Below are positions 1 through 7,833 of a stretch of DNA of 64,000 nucleotides, in pieces (within the stretch, counting starts at the first letter, position 1; each line of letters starts with the position of its first letter). The DNA comes from Dialister sp. Its GTDB lineage: Bacteria > Bacillota > Negativicutes > Veillonellales > Dialisteraceae. The notes below the pieces were generated by a model. The model saw nothing but the letters and a program-made list of their open reading frames with translations. It was not told where the DNA came from and made no database searches. The position numbers and the translations under genes are program-made. Where the stretch lies: positions 1 to 64,000 of the forward strand of contig JAIJLI010000001.1 of assembly GCA_022722495.1 (NCBI GenBank), read 5' to 3'.

Positions 1-87
1 ATGATTAAAGGAATGGCAGCACGCTCTGCTGAGTTTGTCGAGAGATATAGTGTTGGCATTGCTGATGGTGCAAGTGATTTAAAATAA
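1..87 (+). CDS. Small ORF or 3' end of a gene cut by the window edge
   Basis: An open frame runs from the first base to a TAA at 85-87 (28 codons). It begins with ATG at the window edge, so it could be a complete 28-residue peptide or the last part of a longer gene. I recognise no family. The stop is followed at once by TAGCTTATG, which carries the start of the next gene; the same junction recurs elsewhere in this phage. Confidence 0.4.
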   Translation: MIKGMAARSAEFVERYSVGIADGASDLK

Positions 88-93
88 TAGCTT

Positions 94-477
94 ATGAAAG
101 TAGAAAATATCAAGTTCAAGGGTAAACGTCTTGACAATAACACTTGGGTAGAAGGTTACTTCTATGCTGAATGTGGTAACACTTACATCATCGAGGATAG
201 GCAGAGTGAATCAATGCTTAATAGAAATGGGGCACATCAGGTTGACCCTTTAACGGTCTGCCAATTCACAGGTCTGAAAGATTGTGAAGGCAATGAAATT
301 TGGGAAGGCGATATAGTGGAGCGTGAGATATATGACTTATACAAAGGTTTCGTTAAAGCAAAGGCAGTAATCGAATATAGTGTTGGTGCATTTGCAGCTA
401 TGGTTAACATAGCACCTTATCCTTTATACTCTCAGGATGTTAAAGTTGTTGGCAACAAATTCGATAAGGAGAAGTAA
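94..477 (+). CDS. YopX-family phage protein
   Basis: The 127-residue product has the layout of YopX proteins (named after the Bacillus phage SPbeta gene): an N-terminal KFKGKRLDNNTWVEGYFY block, a central QFTGLKDCEGNEIWEGDIVE block and a beta-rich C-terminal half. The family is common among small accessory genes of phages and has no firmly established biochemical role. The start is set by the TAGCTTATG junction just after the previous stop. It is the first complete gene of a rightward operon ending at the terminator near 3371. Confidence 0.75.
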   Translation: MKVENIKFKGKRLDNNTWVEGYFYAECGNTYIIEDRQSESMLNRNGAHQVDPLTVCQFTGLKDCEGNEIWEGDIVEREIYDLYKGFVKAKAVIEYSVGAFAAMVNIAPYPLYSQDVKVVGNKFDKEK

Positions 478-486
478 GATAAAGCT

Positions 487-612
487 ATGGTAGATGTAAG
501 TAATCAGCACTGGAACGAAGATGGAAGCATTACTATTATACTGAATAGTATTGAAGAAGTCGAGGAGTTCGTTGAGTGTATAAATATATTAAATGGAGCG
601 TATGAAGAATAA
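487..612 (+). CDS. Small acidic hypothetical protein (41 aa)
   Basis: ATG at 487 sits 9 nt after the previous stop in the context AAAGCTATG and opens a 41-codon frame ending in TAA at 610-612. The product is acidic, with a Glu-rich C-terminal half (EEVEEFVE). It overlaps the start of the next gene by about 10 nt, which suggests translational coupling. No family recognised. Confidence 0.5.
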   Translation: MVDVSNQHWNEDGSITIILNSIEEVEEFVECINILNGAYEE

Positions 613-835
613 GATTTTAAACTTAGCCAAGTCAGCCGTTTGGTTCATCTTGTGCTTGCTCGTAGGTGCAGTGATATTTGAGGGTATTCGCTCATTGGCT
701 AATAGCGATAAACCTGCAAAGAGAGTTGGTATATCTGTAATCACAGAAGAAGAGCATGATTATCTGGTAGTGGACACGAAACACGGAGTTTGTGTTATTC
801 ATGCTGAGAGCTGCCCTTGTCATAAAAAGAAGTAG
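602..835 (+). CDS. Small single-pass membrane protein
   Basis: From ATG 602 (context GAGCGTATG) this encodes 77 residues; an in-frame ATG at 593 would add three. Residues about 11-28 are a hydrophobic helix (core WFILCLLVGAVIF), followed by a soluble tail with a C-terminal Cys pair (CPCHKKK). It is probably inserted in the inner membrane with the tail on one side. The stop TAG at 833-835 is part of the TAGCGTATG junction leading into the next gene. Function unknown. Confidence 0.5.
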   Translation: MKNKILNLAKSAVWFILCLLVGAVIFEGIRSLANSDKPAKRVGISVITEEEHDYLVVDTKHGVCVIHAESCPCHKKK

Positions 836-838
836 CGT

Positions 839-1006
839 ATGAGACTTAAAAAGAAAGAAGATATGAAGGGAACATTTGGAGTAATATATAAAATGAAGAT
901 TGATGCTTACAATAGCTACTATCAACAAATGAGATTATTAGGCAAGGTAAATGAAACTCTTTCTTTTGATGAATGGGAAAAGAAACATTGTAAATGGTTA
1001 AAGTAA
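839..1006 (+). CDS. Small basic hypothetical protein (55 aa)
   Basis: The frame starts at ATG 839, three bases after the preceding TAG stop, and ends at TAA 1004-1006. The product is lysine- and tyrosine-rich, with an N-terminal RLKKK stretch and a C-terminal DEWEKKH segment. I recognise no domain. Tight spacing to both neighbours supports it as a real operon member. Confidence 0.5.
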   Translation: MRLKKKEDMKGTFGVIYKMKIDAYNSYYQQMRLLGKVNETLSFDEWEKKHCKWLK

Positions 1007-1012
1007 TAGTGT

Positions 1013-1120
1013 ATGGACAGACAGATAAAGATAATGGATAAGTATTTATCGGTGCGAAGAAAAAGGGTTTTGACCCTCACCGTCAGCAAGCAATGGTTCG
1101 ATATGATTGTGGCATTATGA
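1013..1120 (+). pseudogene. Truncated 5' part of an ASCH-domain gene
   Basis: ATG 1013 opens a 35-codon frame whose residues 19-32 (VLTLTVSKQWFDMI) match the start of the intact ASCH protein encoded at 1769 (VLKLTVNKEWFSRI). It then stops at TGA 1118-1120, which overlaps the ATG of the HNH endonuclease gene (ATGA). Everything after the first strand and helix is missing. The simplest reading is an ASCH gene interrupted by insertion of the HNH gene. The two copies are clearly diverged at the DNA level, so this is not a recent duplication. Confidence 0.6.
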
Positions 1121-1767
1121 TAAAAGGAACAGAGGTAAATATTATCCAAGGTGAAATTTGGAAGCCAATAAAAGGTTACGAAGGTTTATATTTTATTAGT
1201 AATCTTAGTAGGGTAAAAAGGATTACACCTAGAGGTAAGTTTAAAGAACGTTTATTGTACAAGAGACAAAACGATGCAGGTTATTGGTGCGTATCACTTT
1301 GTAAGAATGGAAAAGCAAAATGTAAGCGTGTACATAGATTGGTCGCAGAAGCGTTTATCCCTAATCCCGAGAACAAAACACAAGTTGGGCATAAAGACGA
1401 GACTCGGACTAATGATTCTATAGAAAACTTAGAGTGGGTAACTCCGAAAGAAAATTGCAATATGCCGTTACATAAACTGCGTATTGTTAACTCGCTAACG
1501 GGGAAAAAGGATAGTTTGGAAACTAAACTAAAGAAACGCAATGCACAATTGGGAGAAAAAAGTCATTTGTACGGCAAGAGGGGCAAAGATAATAGATTTT
1601 CTAAACCTATATTGCAATACAATAAAAATGGCGAATTCGTGAAGGAATATGAAAATGCTGAAGAAGCGTATAGAATTACTGGAATAGCAAGTTCGCACAT
1701 CAGAGAATGCTGCAATGGTTTAAGAAAAACATCTGGAGGATATTGTTGGAAATTTAAAAATAAATAA
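1117..1767 (+). CDS. HNH homing endonuclease with NUMOD4 motif
   Basis: The 216-residue product (start at ATG 1117, overlapping the previous stop) has three blocks. Residues about 13-60 match NUMOD4 (EIWKPIKGYEGLY then SNLSRVKR). Residues about 70-115 are an HNH_3 nuclease core (RVHRLVAEAFIPNP, GHKDE, NLEWVTPKENC), with H73 and H92 as likely catalytic or metal residues. The C-terminal 50 residues resemble NUMOD1 DNA-binding modules (PILQYNKNGEFVKEYENAEEA). Such free-standing enzymes cut DNA at specific sites and spread between phage genomes. Its position between a truncated and an intact ASCH gene fits invasion of that locus. An in-frame ATG at 1093 exists but lies inside the ASCH remnant. 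Confidence 0.88.
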   Translation: MIKGTEVNIIQGEIWKPIKGYEGLYFISNLSRVKRITPRGKFKERLLYKRQNDAGYWCVSLCKNGKAKCKRVHRLVAEAFIPNPENKTQVGHKDETRTNDSIENLEWVTPKENCNMPLHKLRIVNSLTGKKDSLETKLKKRNAQLGEKSHLYGKRGKDNRFSKPILQYNKNGEFVKEYENAEEAYRITGIASSHIRECCNGLRKTSGGYCWKFKNK

Positions 1768-1768
1768 A

Positions 1769-2140
1769 ATGAAGAAGGTATTAAAACTTACAGTAAACAA
1801 AGAATGGTTTTCTCGTATTTTATCGGGCGAAAAAACTGAAGAGTATCGTGAGATTAAGCCGTATTGGGTAGCACGATTGTTTCAAAACAACAGCAATATT
1901 GTTGATGTGCAATATTTAGCTTCAAGTTTAGCAGGACGTACGGATTTACTTAAAGGATATATTGATGCACATAGAATTGTGTTAAAACCATATACCCACG
2001 TCCTCTTCATCAACGGCTACCGCAAGGATAGTCCACGAATTGAGAAGGAGATTGAGAGTATCACCATCGGCAAGCCAAAGAAAGGCTTATGCCCCGACAA
2101 GTGGCTTGATACTGAGTTTTTTATCATTAAATTCAAATAG
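1769..2140 (+). CDS. ASCH-domain protein
   Basis: This 123-residue protein has the ASCH hallmarks: an N-terminal strand (KVLKLTVNKEWFSRI), the GEKTEEYREIKPYW motif near residues 20-33, and a later strand (THVLFINGYR). ASCH is a PUA-like fold thought to bind RNA or modified nucleotides. The start lies directly after the HNH gene. The stop TAG is part of a TAGCGTATG junction to the next gene. Confidence 0.8.
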   Translation: MKKVLKLTVNKEWFSRILSGEKTEEYREIKPYWVARLFQNNSNIVDVQYLASSLAGRTDLLKGYIDAHRIVLKPYTHVLFINGYRKDSPRIEKEIESITIGKPKKGLCPDKWLDTEFFIIKFK

Positions 2141-2143
2141 CGT

Positions 2144-2374
2144 ATGACAAATAAAGAATTTTTCAATGCGTATCGTGGCGAACCTGTTCTTTATAAGGGG
2201 AATGATATAGGTGCATACGTGGCTGGGTATGTAGAAGAAAAGTATATTATTCTTGGCTTCTATGACGACAAGGGATGTATTCTCGCTTTTAATACAGATG
2301 TGAATGTAGATGAAGTGTATGAATCATACCGATTCGCAAAGTTGAAGTATTTGGAAGTGATAAAACATCAGTAA
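2144..2374 (+). CDS. Hypothetical protein (76 aa)
   Basis: A 76-residue soluble protein rich in Tyr, Val and Asp, starting at ATG 2144 three bases after the ASCH stop. It reads as a small all-beta protein with alternating hydrophobics and a C-terminal helix. I recognise no family. Its position in a closely packed operon is the main evidence that it is expressed. Confidence 0.55.
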   Translation: MTNKEFFNAYRGEPVLYKGNDIGAYVAGYVEEKYIILGFYDDKGCILAFNTDVNVDEVYESYRFAKLKYLEVIKHQ

Positions 2375-2375
2375 T

Positions 2376-2507
2376 ATGGAAAAAGAAGAAAAATGTTGTG
2401 GTAACTGTCTTTGGATGGGACGCGAAGACATCTTAGGCAATGGATGGTGCTACAAAAAAGATTGCGAAACATCTTGTGATAAGGTTTGCAAGAAACATGA
2501 ATTTTAA
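2376..2507 (+). CDS. Cysteine-rich zinc-ribbon-like peptide (43 aa)
   Basis: ATG 2376 opens a 43-codon frame that ends at TAA 2505-2507. The product has seven cysteines, including KCCGNC and later CETSC and DKVCKK segments. The spacing suggests a small metal-binding knuckle. The start follows the previous stop by one base. Small Cys-rich proteins like this recur in Bacteroidales phages (compare 38764-39033), without assigned function. Confidence 0.55.
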   Translation: MEKEEKCCGNCLWMGREDILGNGWCYKKDCETSCDKVCKKHEF

Positions 2508-2522
2508 ACTTTAAATATTTAA

Positions 2523-2858
2523 ATGGAAAATAACAATTTAACATTAGACGAGTATCAGCAGTTAGCTCTAGAGACTGCTATTTATCCTAACCCTATCATT
2601 TATCCTACATTGGGATTGACAGGTGAAGCTGGTGAAGTTTCCGATAAGGTTAAGAAAGTGTTGCGTGATAACAATTCTGTTTTTACAGATGAAAAGAAGT
2701 TGGAAATTGCTAAAGAGATTGGTGATGTACTATGGTATTGCGCAACACTTTCTCGCGATATTGGATTCAAACTTAGTGATATAGGAAAAATGAACTATGA
2801 CAAACTTCACTCTCGCCAATTAAGAGGAAAGTTGCATGGTAGCGGTGATAACCGTTAG
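2523..2858 (+). CDS. MazG-like nucleotide pyrophosphohydrolase
   Basis: The 111-residue product carries the MazG-family helical core: the EAGEVSDKVKK motif (about residues 35-45) and the EIGDVLWYCATL motif (about residues 67-78). These acidic residues bind Mg2+ and hydrolyse NTPs or dNTPs to monophosphates. Phage versions are proposed to clean nucleotide pools or lower host (p)ppGpp. Length fits single-domain MazG-like proteins. The family is clear; the substrate cannot be read from the sequence. Confidence 0.82.
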   Translation: MENNNLTLDEYQQLALETAIYPNPIIYPTLGLTGEAGEVSDKVKKVLRDNNSVFTDEKKLEIAKEIGDVLWYCATLSRDIGFKLSDIGKMNYDKLHSRQLRGKLHGSGDNR

Positions 2859-2861
2859 TTT

Positions 2862-3347
2862 ATGGTATGGTACTCTAAAGTAAAAGGTCTTACAGAGAAA
2901 GTAATTGAGTTATATCCCACGATGTCTTCAAGGGAAATAGCAGATGCTACTGGATTTGCCAAGACTACTATAATTCGGTGTGCTGCAAAGAATCATCTTA
3001 GGCACACCGAAGAAACACAGAAAAGAATAGATGAATACGTAAGACAACGAAGGTCTTCTGGTAGAAAATCATACGACTATTCTAAATTGAGCAAGAAGAT
3101 TACTCATACAAGAAAGATGGAATCGTGGCGTGTAAGAAGTGGTCTAGAACAAAATACAAAATATAAAGTTCGTATCACTCCAAAACGCATACAAAATGCG
3201 ATGTATCATCTTAGGCAAAAGTATGGTTATTTCTATGAAACTGTTGACAAAACTGTATTATACTACGATTCGCAAACAATACGTGTGAAAAACGAGAATT
3301 ACTATACTGAAAAGTATGGAATCTCTTTTACTCAGGCTGACGAATAA
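2862..3347 (+). CDS. HTH-containing hypothetical protein
   Basis: A 161-residue basic protein. Residues about 9-35 (EKVIELYPTMSSREIADATG followed by FAKTTIIR) look like a resolvase- or homeodomain-type helix-turn-helix. The middle is Arg/Lys-rich and the C-terminal third is Tyr-rich. It is the last gene before the terminator at 3371, so it closes this operon. A DNA-binding role is an inference from the HTH. Confidence 0.55.
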   Translation: MVWYSKVKGLTEKVIELYPTMSSREIADATGFAKTTIIRCAAKNHLRHTEETQKRIDEYVRQRRSSGRKSYDYSKLSKKITHTRKMESWRVRSGLEQNTKYKVRITPKRIQNAMYHLRQKYGYFYETVDKTVLYYDSQTIRVKNENYYTEKYGISFTQADE

Positions 3348-3370
3348 TTTCTGTGCATTATTATATGTTT

Positions 3371-3406
3371 AGGGGTGGCTGCACATCGCGTGCGGTCACC
3401 CCTTTT
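3371..3406 (+). terminator. Rho-independent terminator
   Basis: A stem AGGGGTG / CACCCCT with a GC-rich interior is followed by TTTTTGTTT. It lies 24 nt after the last rightward gene and just before the convergent lysis genes, so it separates the two units. Confidence 0.8.
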
Positions 3407-3446
3407 TGTTTATAAATCAATAACCAAATAAAAACATTAGAAAAAA

Positions 3447-4043
3447 CTAAGAACGTTTATATAGCTTTAATTTCCAGTATATCCAACCTAAAAATGCGAG
3501 AATGCCTATAAAAAGGCAAACTGATGCTATCTTACCTATATTCAAAAAAACTTTATCAGTCTTTGATAGTTGTTTCTCTACATATACTTTATCTTTCGAT
3601 ATTTTACTTATCACTGAGACTAATGAGTCGCACTTGTTATGATATATCGCCGTACTATCCTTGTATTCTTTAAGACTAGAAATACTATCTCTCAGCGTTT
3701 GTACATATTCCTGTGATATTTCGTGATATTCGTAATGGAATCTATCTTCTCCAATTTTATTTCCATTTGCGTCATATTTCGAGGCTGTGCTGTCTCTTAT
3801 ATGCGTCTTCTCTTTTGTGGTGGACTTCACGGATTCCTTATGTGATGCGTTATAAGATTCCAACTCTTTAATAAGCTTTGCGTTAAAGAGTGAATCCCAC
3901 TTAGCCTCGTTACGTTTATCAGTGATGTATGTCTGTTTTTCTATCACACGTTCTTTCGTCTTACATCTACAGAACATTGATAGAATCAGCATTGCTACTG
4001 CAATAGCAATTAAAATTCTTGTTATCTTATCAATCAGTTTCAT
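3447..4043 (-). CDS. Coiled-coil membrane protein, possible spanin
   Basis: The 198-residue product has an N-terminal hydrophobic segment (about residues 8-25, ending in Cys-Arg-Cys), a long charged helical middle predicted to be periplasmic, and a second membrane segment near residues 170-190. A lipoprotein-like N-terminus plus a C-terminal transmembrane helix is the topology of unimolecular spanins, which fuse inner and outer membranes in the last step of lysis. Position directly after the DUF5675 and holin genes fits that. The lipobox is poor (Phe before the Cys), so spanin identity is an inference. Its start is coupled to the upstream stop through TAGCTTATG. Confidence 0.5.
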   Translation of the reverse strand: MKLIDKITRILIAIAVAMLILSMFCRCKTKERVIEKQTYITDKRNEAKWDSLFNAKLIKELESYNASHKESVKSTTKEKTHIRDSTASKYDANGNKIGEDRFHYEYHEISQEYVQTLRDSISSLKEYKDSTAIYHNKCDSLVSVISKISKDKVYVEKQLSKTDKVFLNIGKIASVCLFIGILAFLGWIYWKLKLYKRS

Positions 4044-4046
4044 AAG

Positions 4047-4481
4047 CTACTGAATTACAATCGTTACTTTTTCTTTTTTATCCCAAGCTGTCTTCATAGT
4101 CTGAATGAGCTTGCTTGTCCAGAATCGAGAATCGCTAACCCATCCTTTCTTGTCGTTTTTACCGATAAGAATACAACCCTCTGTGTCTTTTGCGGAGTTA
4201 CCGCTATGTATGCGTATTCCTTCAAAACCTTTGACATTCAGAAGCAATGGCAACATCTTCTTGAATCTGTTAGAGTAGGTATATACGCATTCATAACTGC
4301 CGCTTGGTATTGCAGTCTGCCCATACATCTTCTTCTTCTTGACTTCATCCAAATCCATACTTTGGTTCAATCCTCTGTCTGTATCTTCAAGAGTATTGCA
4401 TCCGAACAATTTGCCATTCACGTACAGACGGCTAATAGTATAGCCATCCTTTTTCCAAGCCCTATCAATTAGTACTTCCAT
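4047..4481 (-). CDS. DUF5675 family protein, likely lysis-associated
   Basis: I take ATG 4481 as the start because AGGAGG lies at proper distance upstream; this gives 144 residues and a 17-nt overlap with the holin gene. The product matches what I know of DUF5675: an N-terminal IDRAWKKDGYTISRLYVNG block and a core GIRIHSGNSAKDTEGCILIG. The His...Gly-Cys pattern resembles the active-site layout of L,D-transpeptidase-like enzymes. Between a holin and a spanin-like gene it may be the wall-degrading enzyme or an accessory to it, but catalysis is unproven. Confidence 0.7.
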   Translation of the reverse strand: MEVLIDRAWKKDGYTISRLYVNGKLFGCNTLEDTDRGLNQSMDLDEVKKKKMYGQTAIPSGSYECVYTYSNRFKKMLPLLLNVKGFEGIRIHSGNSAKDTEGCILIGKNDKKGWVSDSRFWTSKLIQTMKTAWDKKEKVTIVIQ

Positions 4482-4980
4482 TTTTGTTTTCCTCCTCTTT
4501 TTTATCAAACTCCTGATTCAATCTCTCCAATATCGGTTTCCAATAACTCGGCAATGCCTTCGCAAACTCAAACCTCAGAATGTAATAAATAACTCTGAAT
4601 GCAACATTCTTAGGGTACGCCTTAATAAGGTTCTTGAACGAATTGCATATATACACATAGCAGAATATATACGTAAGCATCTTAATCACAAATAATGCTT
4701 CTGTATTGTCGTCGCAACTTACCATGATTCCATACATGACATACACAATAACAACATACAAGAGCATCTCTAAAAGTGCGTTCTTGAACTTCGATACAGA
4801 AAAGTTCTTGCATCGTACAACACTCACGCCGTCAGCTCGCATACCGCAGAAGATATTGAAGCCAAATGCGATAACCAACGCCAAAACGAAGCCTTCCGTT
4901 GGCGTTGCAAAGGCAAGTATAGCTGAAAATATAGTAACACCTATCTGCCGAATCTGTGAAGAATCTAATAAATCTGTCAT
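4465..4980 (-). CDS. Phage holin (Bacteroidales type)
   Basis: The 171-residue membrane protein has hydrophobic segments at about 11-45, 70-90 and 95-115, then a charged C-terminal tail ending in KKEEENKNG. This is the pattern of small holin-family proteins of Bacteroides phages. Holins collect in the inner membrane and open at a set time to trigger lysis. It is the first gene of the lysis unit, behind a TATCTTTG promoter at 5031, and overlaps the DUF5675 gene. Confidence 0.7.
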   Translation of the reverse strand: MTDLLDSSQIRQIGVTIFSAILAFATPTEGFVLALVIAFGFNIFCGMRADGVSVVRCKNFSVSKFKNALLEMLLYVVIVYVMYGIMVSCDDNTEALFVIKMLTYIFCYVYICNSFKNLIKAYPKNVAFRVIYYILRFEFAKALPSYWKPILERLNQEFDKKEEENKNGSTN

Positions 4981-5030
4981 AATCTGTTATCCTGAATAAT
5001 TAATAAAAATAAAGTTTCGGTCTCTTTCTG

Positions 5031-5038
5031 CAAAGATA
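5031..5038 (-). promoter_or_regulatory. Bacteroidetes -7 promoter element for the lysis genes
   Basis: CAAAGATA on the plus strand is TATCTTTG on the coding strand, matching the Bacteroidetes TAnnTTTG consensus, about 50 nt upstream of the holin start. A long T tract precedes it. Confidence 0.6.
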
Positions 5039-5078
5039 GCAAAAAAAACCGAAACTTCATTCAGAATAACGAAAAACT

Positions 5079-5513
5079 TTATACTTTTAAATCATGATAC
5101 GGCAATTCTCCGTTATTCAAGAAAGAAATGCACTCATCGAAAATCTTACGTTCGTAATCGAGCGCATTGATTTTAGGAAACCATTTCTTTATCTTTTCGT
5201 CATTGCGTTTTACCATTTCACCCCAAAGAACACACCAATCATTAATTGTGATGTTGTCGTTCTTGACTTCGTGCCAATAATCTTTAGCAATGCCTTTTGT
5301 GTGGAGCTGATTAATGAGGCAAAGATGTATATCTGCCATTTCTTCATCAAAATGACACTCACCAATCTCGCCCTGGACTTGCTTCATCATATCAAGCATT
5401 ACGCTGTCATTCATTCCAACTTCGCAACAATCAGCCATTGTCGCAACACAATTCTTAATATCCTGTATATCGTTGCTTGCCAATATGTTTTCAAATACCT
5501 TTTTCATAACCAT
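5079..5513 (-). CDS. Hypothetical phage protein (144 aa)
   Basis: A soluble, mostly helical acidic protein with several Cys and Met and a Trp-rich centre (INDWCVLWGEMVKRNDEKIKKW). It starts at ATG 5513 or the in-frame ATG 5507. It lies in a leftward series of genes between the virion proteins and the lysis unit and shows no signal peptide or membrane segment. Unrecognised. Confidence 0.6.
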   Translation of the reverse strand: MVMKKVFENILASNDIQDIKNCVATMADCCEVGMNDSVMLDMMKQVQGEIGECHFDEEMADIHLCLINQLHTKGIAKDYWHEVKNDNITINDWCVLWGEMVKRNDEKIKKWFPKINALDYERKIFDECISFLNNGELPYHDLKV

Positions 5514-5525
5514 ATATTTTTAGTG

Positions 5526-6032
5526 TTACTTCAAGAAATATTCTCTGATGTCGTACACACCATCCTTGTCTTTCAACAAATCGAGTGCAAGGTGGTTGGC
5601 ATACTTAACCAGATGCTCTGTACCAATATCCTTCACGTCTTCCTTGCCGAGTATCTTGGCAATTGTACATCCGTGGTCGCTCACAACCTGATTCATTGCA
5701 ACGTACAAAGCGTAATCGTTGTAGTAAGGCTTCTCCTCTGTCGCAAGTCCGAGGCTATTCATTGCGTTGAGCCACGTCTGCATATCCCAAGTGGCAGGTG
5801 GATTCATGCCGTTTACAATCTCAGATGCCTCCTTCTTGGTGAGATAGTTCTTCCACTTGATAGAGCACAGCTTATCAAGATACTCTTGTGCCAACTCTGG
5901 GTGCTTGGATGCCATATCATTCATCATGCAGCGCATCGTGTTGCCGAATACGTGCATATACTTCACGTTGGTTGATGAAGCCATCATTCCATACAGCTCA
6001 TCAAACTTACTCATAATCTCTTTTGCTTCCAT
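5526..6032 (-). CDS. Hypothetical phage protein (168 aa)
   Basis: A helical soluble protein with many Met and Tyr, e.g. KPYYNDYALYVAMNQVVSDH in the middle. It sits 12 nt upstream of the 5079-5513 gene and is probably cotranscribed with it. This set of genes (5079-6979) looks like one block of phage proteins of unknown role. I do not recognise a functional family. Confidence 0.6.
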   Translation of the reverse strand: MEAKEIMSKFDELYGMMASSTNVKYMHVFGNTMRCMMNDMASKHPELAQEYLDKLCSIKWKNYLTKKEASEIVNGMNPPATWDMQTWLNAMNSLGLATEEKPYYNDYALYVAMNQVVSDHGCTIAKILGKEDVKDIGTEHLVKYANHLALDLLKDKDGVYDIREYFLK

Positions 6033-6056
6033 ATTGTCTTGTATTTATATATGTGA

Positions 6057-6491
6057 TTATTCTGCTGTTATCAGACTTTTCAACTCCTCAAAGTCAGTTT
6101 TTGTAAAGCTGATACTCTTCTTGCTGCCGAACAATATTGTCGTTATAATATTATCAGGCAAATCAATAGACAAAGTACCGCCATCAATGCGACCTTTGAC
6201 AAATCCGAAATCAAACTCATAATTGCTTATATTCTCCAACATCTGCATGAGGTCTGAGAATATGGTATCGGCATCAATGTTTCCGTCTTCATCGGCGATG
6301 AATAGGGTAGCGTTGTCAATGCTCTTGCCCCAACTATCCTTGTGCTTTGCGATGATGTTGTGTGAAGCTCGCTTCATGTACACGGAAGGAATAGCCAGTG
6401 CTGGGTTTTCCTTCACCATATCACTTATTCTTGCGTCTGCCCACAAATCAAGCGATGTAAGCAGTTTCTCTTTCAGTTCAGTTACATTCAT
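6057..6491 (-). CDS. Hypothetical phage protein (144 aa)
   Basis: Residues 1-60 look helical, followed by alternating strands (GRIDGGTLSIDLPDNIITTI). Its first codons overlap the last codons of the upstream gene by 4 nt, indicating translational coupling and a shared job or complex. No family recognised. Confidence 0.6.
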   Translation of the reverse strand: MNVTELKEKLLTSLDLWADARISDMVKENPALAIPSVYMKRASHNIIAKHKDSWGKSIDNATLFIADEDGNIDADTIFSDLMQMLENISNYEFDFGFVKGRIDGGTLSIDLPDNIITTILFGSKKSISFTKTDFEELKSLITAE

Positions 6492-6979
6492 TTCTTAGTT
6501 TCTCCTTTATGTGTTTTAGTGTACCAAGCGAGATACTCTTGCCAAGTCTTGTCGCTGTGGTTAGTCATATAATCGTTGAGCATAGCAGATTTTTGTTCCT
6601 CTGCCTGTGCCACCTCCTTTCTCAATCTTTGCATCAAAGATAGATGCTTCTTTAATGCTTCCTGTCCTTGCTGAGTACTCTCAATGCGAGGACGTATGAT
6701 GCGCAATTCCTCGTCTTGCACTAGCTTAGACACATACTGCAAGCTATTAACGTATTCCTGATTCTGCATCAAGTACTGACGTTGTGCGCCTGTAAGATTG
6801 TCCTCAATCTTATCAATCTCATCCCAAAGTGGGGTGGGCGATTGCTGCGCTTGCATATTGATAGATGCTCGCTTCTGCTGTATAGCCTCATACATCTTCT
6901 GTAGCTCGGCATCCATCATCGGCGGCTGTTGCTGACTTGTACCCATATCCAATAATGGGCTGTTCCCGAAATTCATCAT
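6488..6979 (-). CDS. Coiled-coil hypothetical protein (163 aa)
   Basis: The first ATG is at 6979 (an upstream TTG at 6985 could add two residues). The product is Gln- and Met-rich near the N-terminus (TSQQQPPMMDAELQKMYEAI) and then a long charged helix likely to form a coiled coil. It ends in an ATGA-type overlap with the next gene. It could be a structural or scaffold-type component of the particle, but that is only suggested by composition and place. Confidence 0.6.
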   Translation of the reverse strand: MMNFGNSPLLDMGTSQQQPPMMDAELQKMYEAIQQKRASINMQAQQSPTPLWDEIDKIEDNLTGAQRQYLMQNQEYVNSLQYVSKLVQDEELRIIRPRIESTQQGQEALKKHLSLMQRLRKEVAQAEEQKSAMLNDYMTNHSDKTWQEYLAWYTKTHKGETKK

Positions 6980-6985
6980 AATCAA

Positions 6986-7101
6986 TATCTTTAAGTTGGT
7001 GATATATTATAGAGAGGTGAGAGGGCATCCACCACGAGGGCAAACACCCCTCACCAACTCATTTCTTTTTAGTCCTTTTTACAGACTTTCTTACTGCTCT
7101 G
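6986..7101. other. Short intergenic with inverted repeat
   Basis: The stretch contains GGTGAGAGG / CCCCTCACC (about 7015-7065), an imperfect inverted repeat. The T-rich run follows it in the rightward direction, while the genes here run leftward, so I do not call it a terminator. No gene seen. Confidence 0.35.
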
Positions 7102-7773
7102 TTACGCTCCTGTAGTGGGAGTAGAAGCTGACTTGCAGCAACAGTAGCTACCATAACCTGTAACTGTAGGTGTACTTGGAAGCACCAACTGTCCCTTAAT
7201 ATCATAAGCAGTCTTCAAATCCATAGCCTGGAGCAAAATCTTCTCCTTGTAAGGAGCAAGTGCTTCCATAACGGCAATCTTAGTCTCCAATGCAGCCATC
7301 TTAGCGTTGGTTGCATCATACTGGTCTCTGCCAGCCTTATAAAGACCAAACTCTGCGTCAATCGCTCTGCGGTTTTCAGCGTTAATAGCATCTACATGCG
7401 ACTTGTAAAGACCGAACTTCTCCGCGATGTCAGTCTCACGCATAGCGTAGAACTTGTTGGCGGTGTCGAGCTTCAAACCGAACATATCGGTAAGCAACTT
7501 CACCTCATCAGCGCATTCCTTCTCCATTACCTCAAGTGCTGTAGGAGAAGTATTACTTGCAGTCATACCACCATAGGTGTTGATATTCACATTATCTGGC
7601 ATACCATTACCAAGTGAACCAAACACACCACGACCATTGCCGTTGAGCAAAGCTAAAGCCAAGCCGCCGATGCCAATTCCGAGGGCTGTTCCTGCCAAAC
7701 CCTTGCTGGCATACTCTTTCTTTCCATCTTCGTAGATTTTCTTCTCCACGACCTTTGCATCTGTCATTTCCAT
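7102..7773 (-). CDS. Probable virion-associated coiled-coil protein with 22-residue repeats
   Basis: The 223-residue product has an N-terminal Gly/Ala-rich hydrophobic segment (GLAGTALGIGIGGLALALL), then a helical region in which a 22-residue unit beginning FGLYK occurs twice in tandem, starting near residues 120 and 142. The C-terminus is Ser/Thr/Pro-rich with three adjacent Cys (YCCCKS). The amphipathic repeat suggests an oligomeric rod. A membrane-active or channel role during entry or lysis is possible from the N-terminal segment, but not shown. It has its own promoter (TACCTTTG at 7834). Confidence 0.6.
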   Translation of the reverse strand: MEMTDAKVVEKKIYEDGKKEYASKGLAGTALGIGIGGLALALLNGNGRGVFGSLGNGMPDNVNINTYGGMTASNTSPTALEVMEKECADEVKLLTDMFGLKLDTANKFYAMRETDIAEKFGLYKSHVDAINAENRRAIDAEFGLYKAGRDQYDATNAKMAALETKIAVMEALAPYKEKILLQAMDLKTAYDIKGQLVLPSTPTVTGYGSYCCCKSASTPTTGA

Positions 7774-7833
7774 GATACAATCTTTTTAAGTTATCCTTAA
7801 TATTAACTAACACTATGTAATCGATTACGGATG

